From Thermohalobaculum sp039184865 (GTDB lineage: Bacteria; Pseudomonadota; Alphaproteobacteria; Rhodobacterales; Rhodobacteraceae): a stretch of DNA of 64,000 nucleotides. Where the stretch lies: positions 109,638 through 173,637 of the forward strand of contig JBCDAV010000009.1 in assembly GCA_039184865.1 (NCBI GenBank), in the 5' to 3' direction. The translations under genes were made by a program, and so were the position numbers. Below the pieces are notes generated by a model that had not been told where the DNA came from, searched no databases, and saw only the letters and a list, made by a program, of their open reading frames with translations. Of this stretch, positions 60,112-64,000 are shown piece by piece; position 1 is the stretch's first letter; each line of letters starts with the position of its first letter.

Positions 60112-60366
60112 ATGCAGACACCGAACCCCGTCCCGCTACCACCACCTGGGGGCGATCCCCGGCACCGCCCGAAGGTCCAATTCGACTGGCGGGGCTGGCT
60201 GCAGTATCTCGCTGCCTCTGATACGTCTGAAGACTAGAAGCACGAGTTGATCGAAACCGTTTGGGCGATCGCCATGACCTTCGTCGATCACGGCCGAAAC
60301 GTCGGGTCGACTTCCAGTTCCAGCGAAAACCCTTTGGACAAGATCTCGACCCAACGACTGCTTTGA
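60112..60366 (+). pseudogene. Small element-encoded ORF with internal stop
   Basis: In one frame from ATG 60112 to TGA 60364-60366 there are 84 codons, broken by TAG at 60235-60237 (codon 42). The second half reads KHELIETVWAIAMTFVDHGRNVG, a helix-like sequence of the type found in small proteins upstream of element recombinases (recalled). CAG to TAG by one C-to-T change would restore a glutamine. It lies 61 bases before the recombinase start. No ribosome-binding site was seen. Confidence 0.4.
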
Positions 60367-60427
60367 TGGCCGCCTTGGTAGACTCTGAGTCCACTCAACC
60401 AGACACTAGAACAGAAAGAGAGGAGGC

Positions 60428-61910
60428 ATGAAGCCACCGAAAGAACTGATTTTCTGTCGCGTCTCGTCGCGCAACCAGGAAGAGGACGGTCGCGGTCTGG
60501 AAGCCCAGTAAACCGGCTGTCGCCAATTCGCGGAGGCGCGCAGATATGACGTCGCGGCCACGTTCCCGGACACGATCACGGGCGGCATCGACTTCATGCA
60601 GCGTCCCAGCATGGCTCTGCTAAGCTTCATCGACGCGCAGCCCAATGAACTTTTCGTCGTGATCTTCGACGATCTCAAGCGGTTCCCCCGTAACACACGG
60701 TTCCATCTCGACCTGCGCGACGCGCTCCGTGCCCGCGGCGCCAAGATCGACTGTCTGAACTTTCGGTTCGAGGAAACCCCGGAAGGTAAATTCTTCGAGA
60801 CGATCATTGCCGCGTAGGTTGAACTCGAACGCGAACAGAACGGACGCCAGGTTGCCCAGGAGATGCGCGCTCGGATGGAGAACCGCTACTGCGTCCAAGA
60901 CGCGCCGGTCGGCTATCGCTACCAGACGATCGAGAGTCACGGAAAGATGCTGGTGCCGAAACCGCCCTTCTACGACATCGTCCGCAAAGCCTTCGAAGGC
61001 TACGCCAATGGCCGCTTTGGCAGTCAGGCCGAGGTTAAGCGGTTTTTCGAAAGTTTCCCCGATTTCACGCGCAAGAAGCATGGTGAGGTCAAGCAACAGC
61101 GCGTGACGGACATTCTGAAGCAGACGCTCTAGGATGGATACATCTGCTCGGGGCGGTACGGGTTGAACTGGCTCAAGGGCCAACATGAACCGCTGATCAG
61201 TGTCGAGACCTTCCAGAAGGTGCAAGATCGTCGGGCGCGTGCTGTCAAGACTCCGAAACGGGCCAATATCGGCGCGGACTGCGCATTGCGTGGTGTCGTC
61301 TGCTGCGGTGGCTGTGGCGTGCCGCTGCGGTCGTCCTGAGTGAACGGAAAGTACAAGCACTACGCCTACTATCCCTGCCAGACAAAACCTGCGTAGCCTA
61401 CGGCAGGTCGATCCCGCTCGACCGGATCGAGGGCGAGGTCGGCGAGATCATCAAGACGCTGCAGCCCACAGAGTCTCTGTTTCAGATGGCGGGCGCGATG
61501 TTCAGCGTCGCCTGGGAGGCCCGCCGCGCGCAGGCGGTCCATGCCATCCAGACCGGCAAAACGCAGGTCCGAGACATCACCAGGCAAATATATGCGTTAC
61601 TGGAACGCATTCTTGGTGCGACCAACCCAACGATCATCCAGGCCTACGAGGCGAAAATCGGCGATCTGGAACGAGCCAAGGCCATCGCCACCGATCAACT
61701 GGCCAAACACGCCGAACCCAAAGGCGCCTTTCGGAAAAACTAGAACTCTCGCTCCAGTTCCTCGCAAACCCTTGGAAGCTCTGGGAAAGTGGTCAGACCA
61801 CCTTGCGCCGCATGGTCCTCAAACTGGCCTTTGCCGACCGCCTCAGACACCGCAGAATTGAGGGTGCTGGAACTTCCCAGATATCCTTACCATTCAGGGC
61901 GTTAGGGGCA
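60428..61910 (+). pseudogene. Large serine recombinase, inactivated by stops and frameshifts
   Basis: Remains of a resolvase-recombinase-zinc-ribbon integrase of about 490 codons. The catalytic Ser segment is FCRVSSRNQ near residue 12; the catalytic Arg region is FDDLKRFPRN; the recombinase domain is GYRYQTIESHGKM to KQTL; the zinc ribbon is CCGGCG and YYPCQ. It is interrupted by TAA 60509-60511, TAG 60815-60817, TAG 61130-61132 and TGA 61337-61339. A first frameshift lies near 61378-61390 (frame 2 to frame 1, resuming KTCVAYGRSIPLDRIEGE) and a second near 61735-61743 (frame 1 to frame 3, resuming ELSLQFLANPWKLW). GAGAGGAGGC still precedes the ATG. Clearly non-functional. Confidence 0.88.
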
Positions 61911-62143
61911 CTTAGTAGTGTTTATCAGAGAAGTGGTGCAGGCGACAGGACAAACCTAGAACCTGCAGAGCTTGTTTCTGTTCTTGAGGAGTTAGAGGAA
62001 TGGGGATCGGTACTCAATAGCGATCCGGAAGTTATCCACAGGCTTGCAGAGTTTGCCGCAGCGGCTCGCGGGACATCTCATAGCAGCGTTGGAAACGATC
62101 CGGTGCAGACATCACGGCCCGGGCCCGATTGGGAGCCTTCGCC
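61911..62143 (+). other. Candidate oriT/regulatory region upstream of mobC
   Basis: A region of lower GC that still reads open in the last recombinase frame to 62147, but without recognisable family sequence. It contains a perfect DnaA box TTATCCACA (62032-62040), a palindrome GCCGC-A-GCGGC (62055-62065) and GGCCCGGGCC (62116-62125) shortly before mobC. The position upstream of mobC and the relaxase fits an origin of transfer, but no nic site was identified. Confidence 0.35.
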
Positions 62144-62578
62144 ATGAAGCTCTCGCGAATCACGGATGCGCCGGAGCTGACGTCTGGCTTCGCAGTTGCC
62201 GCCGAGGAGAAGCCATCGACGAACGCGCGGCCATCGCCATTGACCTTGCGTTTGACCGCAGCAGAACGCGAGAAGCTGGAGGAACTGGCGGCGGGCATGA
62301 CGCTGAGCGCTTACGTCCGGGGTGTGCTCTTTGCCGAGGAAGCCCGGCGTCGCAAGAAGCGTCCGAAGGATGTAATCGCGGACAAGCGGGCCGCAGCCGA
62401 TGCGCTGGCTTTGCTTGGGCAATCGCGCATTGCCAGCAATCTCAACCAGCTCGCCTACCACGCCAATGTCGGCGAGCTTTGGTGGGGTGCTGCCGAGAAG
62501 GCGCATATTGAAGAGGCGAATGCGCATCTGAAGGCCATCCGCTCTCTGCTCATGACGGCGCTGGGTAAGTCGGCATGA
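62144..62578 (+). CDS. mobC: MobC-like plasmid mobilisation protein
   Basis: A 144-residue accessory mobilisation protein that helps the relaxase open oriT. An Arg-rich DNA-binding-like first half (LTLRLTAAEREKLEELAAGMTLSAYVRGVLF, ribbon-helix-helix-like, and RRRKKRPKD) is followed by the MobC signature ASNLNQLAYHANVG. ATG 62144 is preferred to TTG 62129 because GGGAG lies about nine bases upstream of it. The stop overlaps the relaxase start (ATGA), so the two are coupled. Confidence 0.82.
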   Translation: MKLSRITDAPELTSGFAVAAEEKPSTNARPSPLTLRLTAAEREKLEELAAGMTLSAYVRGVLFAEEARRRKKRPKDVIADKRAAADALALLGQSRIASNLNQLAYHANVGELWWGAAEKAHIEEANAHLKAIRSLLMTALGKSA

Positions 62579-64000
62579 TCCTGGAAGGCAACGAGCGCGG
62601 GTATGGATCGGAGCTTGCGCGGCATCTTCTGAACGCGAAGGACAACGATCATGTGTCGGTGCATGCGGTCGAGGGCTTTCTGGCCGATGATTTGCTCGGA
62701 GCCTTCGCTGAGATCGATGCGATCAGCCAGGCGACACAGTGCCAGAAATATCTGTTCTCTCTGTCGCTGAACCCGCCTGTCGATGCCTCGGTCTCCATCG
62801 CCGATTTTGAGGACGCCGTTGCCGCTGCGGAACGCAAACTCGGGCTCGTCGGCCAGCCCCGCGCCATCGTGTTCCATGAGAAGAACGGGCGGCGGCACGC
62901 GCATGCGGTCTGGTCAAAGATCGATGCAGGAACGATGCGTGCGATCAACCTCTCGCATTACAAGCGCAAGCTTTGCGATGTGTCGCGCGAACTGTTCCTG
63001 CACCACGCTTGGGAGATGCCTGCCGGACTGCGCGATGCGGCTGAGCGTGACCCGAACACTTTCAGTCGCCCGGAAGCTCAGCAGGCCAAGCGTGCGGAGC
63101 GCGATCCCAAGGCGCTCAAGGCGATGTTCCGCCGGTGCTGGCAGATGTCAGATTCGCGCGCTGCCTTCGCGGCTGCCCTCAAAGAAGAAGGGTTCTTGTT
63201 AGCACGTGGCGACCGGCGTGGCTTCGTCGCCATCGATGCGGACGGCAAGGTCTGGTCCCTGTCGCGTTGGTGCGGGGTAAAGCCGAAAGACCTGCGCGCC
63301 CGGCTTGGAAGTGAAGCCGACCTACCCTCTATCGAAGACGTGCTCGCCGAGGGCGTCGTCCTTCCGCGTAAACATAAAGTCAAACCCGATCCGGTTCTCG
63401 AGCAACGTCGTGCCAACCTTGTCAAACGCCAGCGCGAGGAACGATCTGTACTCCTGAAGACACAAGAGGTTCGGCGTAGTGAAGATCTGAAGGCACGCCA
63501 GAGGCGCATGCCGAGTGGTCTAAGAGCGGCGTTCCTGCGTGTAACGGGCCGATACCAGGCGGTGATGCGTGAGGCCGAGGTATTGGCTCTGGCGGTGCGA
63601 GACCGCGACCGGGAGGAACAGCAGGCGCTGATCGCAAGACATCTCTCGGAGCGCCGGGGACTCTCGCGCGATCTGGCAAAGGCCGGTCTGCGAGCTTCGT
63701 TCCATGCCAGCACCGAAGACGGTTCGGTCCAACCCCTTCTCTCCCCGCCCGACGATCTGGCGCTCACCAAGGCAGAGCTGCTGCGAGATCCGGCGCGCAT
63801 TCTGGCGCATGTCTCGAAGACTAAAGCTCGGTTCACCCGCGCGGATGTACTGCGCGAACTGGTGAAGCGGATCGACGATCCTCTGGCACTGCGGGATGCC
63901 GCAGATCGCGCGATGCGCTCACCGGAATTGATCCGGCTCAGTGATGGACCAGATGCGGATTACACCACGCGGGACTTTCGATGTCATGAGGAGCGTCTCC
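62575..64000 (+). CDS. Relaxase, MobA/TraA-like, partial at window end
   Basis: An open frame of 475 codons with no stop before the window end. The N-terminal relaxase domain has VSVHAVEGF and the HUH-type motif VFHEKNGRRHAHAVWSKID with the metal-binding His pair. From about residue 400 the sequence FTRADVLRELVKRIDDP and YTTRDFRCHEERL resembles the start of the TraA-type relaxase-helicase region, so a longer fused protein is likely. The usual catalytic Tyr of the N-terminus was not pinpointed (Y at residue 11 is a candidate). Intact as far as can be seen, unlike the recombinase. Confidence 0.8.
   Translation, partial: MILEGNERGYGSELARHLLNAKDNDHVSVHAVEGFLADDLLGAFAEIDAISQATQCQKYLFSLSLNPPVDASVSIADFEDAVAAAERKLGLVGQPRAIVFHEKNGRRHAHAVWSKIDAGTMRAINLSHYKRKLCDVSRELFLHHAWEMPAGLRDAAERDPNTFSRPEAQQAKRAERDPKALKAMFRRCWQMSDSRAAFAAALKEEGFLLARGDRRGFVAIDADGKVWSLSRWCGVKPKDLRARLGSEADLPSIEDVLAEGVVLPRKHKVKPDPVLEQRRANLVKRQREERSVLLKTQEVRRSEDLKARQRRMPSGLRAAFLRVTGRYQAVMREAEVLALAVRDRDREEQQALIARHLSERRGLSRDLAKAGLRASFHASTEDGSVQPLLSPPDDLALTKAELLRDPARILAHVSKTKARFTRADVLRELVKRIDDPLALRDAADRAMRSPELIRLSDGPDADYTTRDFRCHEERL

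Larger units (their letters stand above)
59882..64000 (+). mobile_element. Partly decayed integrative/mobilizable element (left part)
   Basis: The region after ccmE carries genes of a mobilizable element: a broken small ORF, a large serine recombinase with stops and frameshifts, mobC, and a relaxase running off the window. The left end must lie between ccmE and the first remnant (59882-60111); no flanking direct repeat could be identified. The right end is outside the window. The recombinase is dead, the mobilisation genes look intact. Confidence 0.75.

Noticed and set aside
60428..61910. Recombinase expressed by readthrough or codon reassignment
   Set aside because: Two separate frameshifts besides four stops, and neighbouring genes use normal stops; a pseudogene is the simpler reading.

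Overview
The window is 64 kb of GC-rich chromosome from an alphaproteobacterium, most likely Rhodobacterales (Roseobacter/Rhodobacter type). The pointers are a nuo operon interrupted by small accessory genes, a NuoE with a helix-hairpin-helix tail, the nuoN-birA-coaX-rnj order, a tatABC cluster, a surE-pcm-nlpD cluster, and DmdA/GcvT-like and AcuI-like genes of the kind found in marine roseobacters. The genus is not determinable from this sequence.

Positions 1-21893 form one dense plus-strand block. It carries the end of nuoB, then nuoC-D-E-F-G-H-I-J-K-L-M-N (respiratory complex I), with ten non-core genes inserted. These are an NTF2-like protein, two paralogous tiny membrane proteins, a two-helix membrane protein, a membrane/coiled-coil/HHH protein, two DUF3291 proteins, two lipoproteins and a TM2 protein. 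Stops and starts mostly touch or overlap, and the block runs on without a clear terminator into birA (biotin ligase), coaX (type III pantothenate kinase) and rnj (RNase J).

Positions 21945-30368 are mixed in orientation: a DEAD-box helicase; a divergent ArsP-like permease whose promoter is covered by a near-perfect palindrome; an SH3b amidase without a signal peptide; prfC; a GcvT/DmdA-like enzyme; and an orphan ABC ATPase. Positions 30476-33318 hold tatABC, a GFA-family protein and a DUF815 ATPase. Positions 33347-41476 read leftward: a methyltransferase, nlpD-like (degenerate M23), pcm, surE, a lipoprotein, serS, a small prepilin peptidase, a flavin reductase and prs.

Positions 41584-59881 carry an HCCA isomerase-like gene; a leftward cluster of DUF2182 (Met-rich), DUF1326 and an unknown protein; acuI-like; an aminotransferase-GNAT-rsmD operon; an SDR; a peroxiredoxin; an orphan CobT-like VWA gene; trmJ; ctaA; an exported protein; an enoyl-CoA hydratase; a thioesterase; a DUF2459 protein; rplM-rpsI; an acyltransferase; argC; a YihY-type membrane protein; and ccmE.

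From about 59.9 kb to the window end lies a partly decayed mobilizable element. A large serine recombinase is broken by four in-frame stops and two frameshifts, preceded by a small broken ORF. It is followed by an apparently intact mobC and a relaxase that runs off the window edge. No rRNA, tRNA or CRISPR array was seen.
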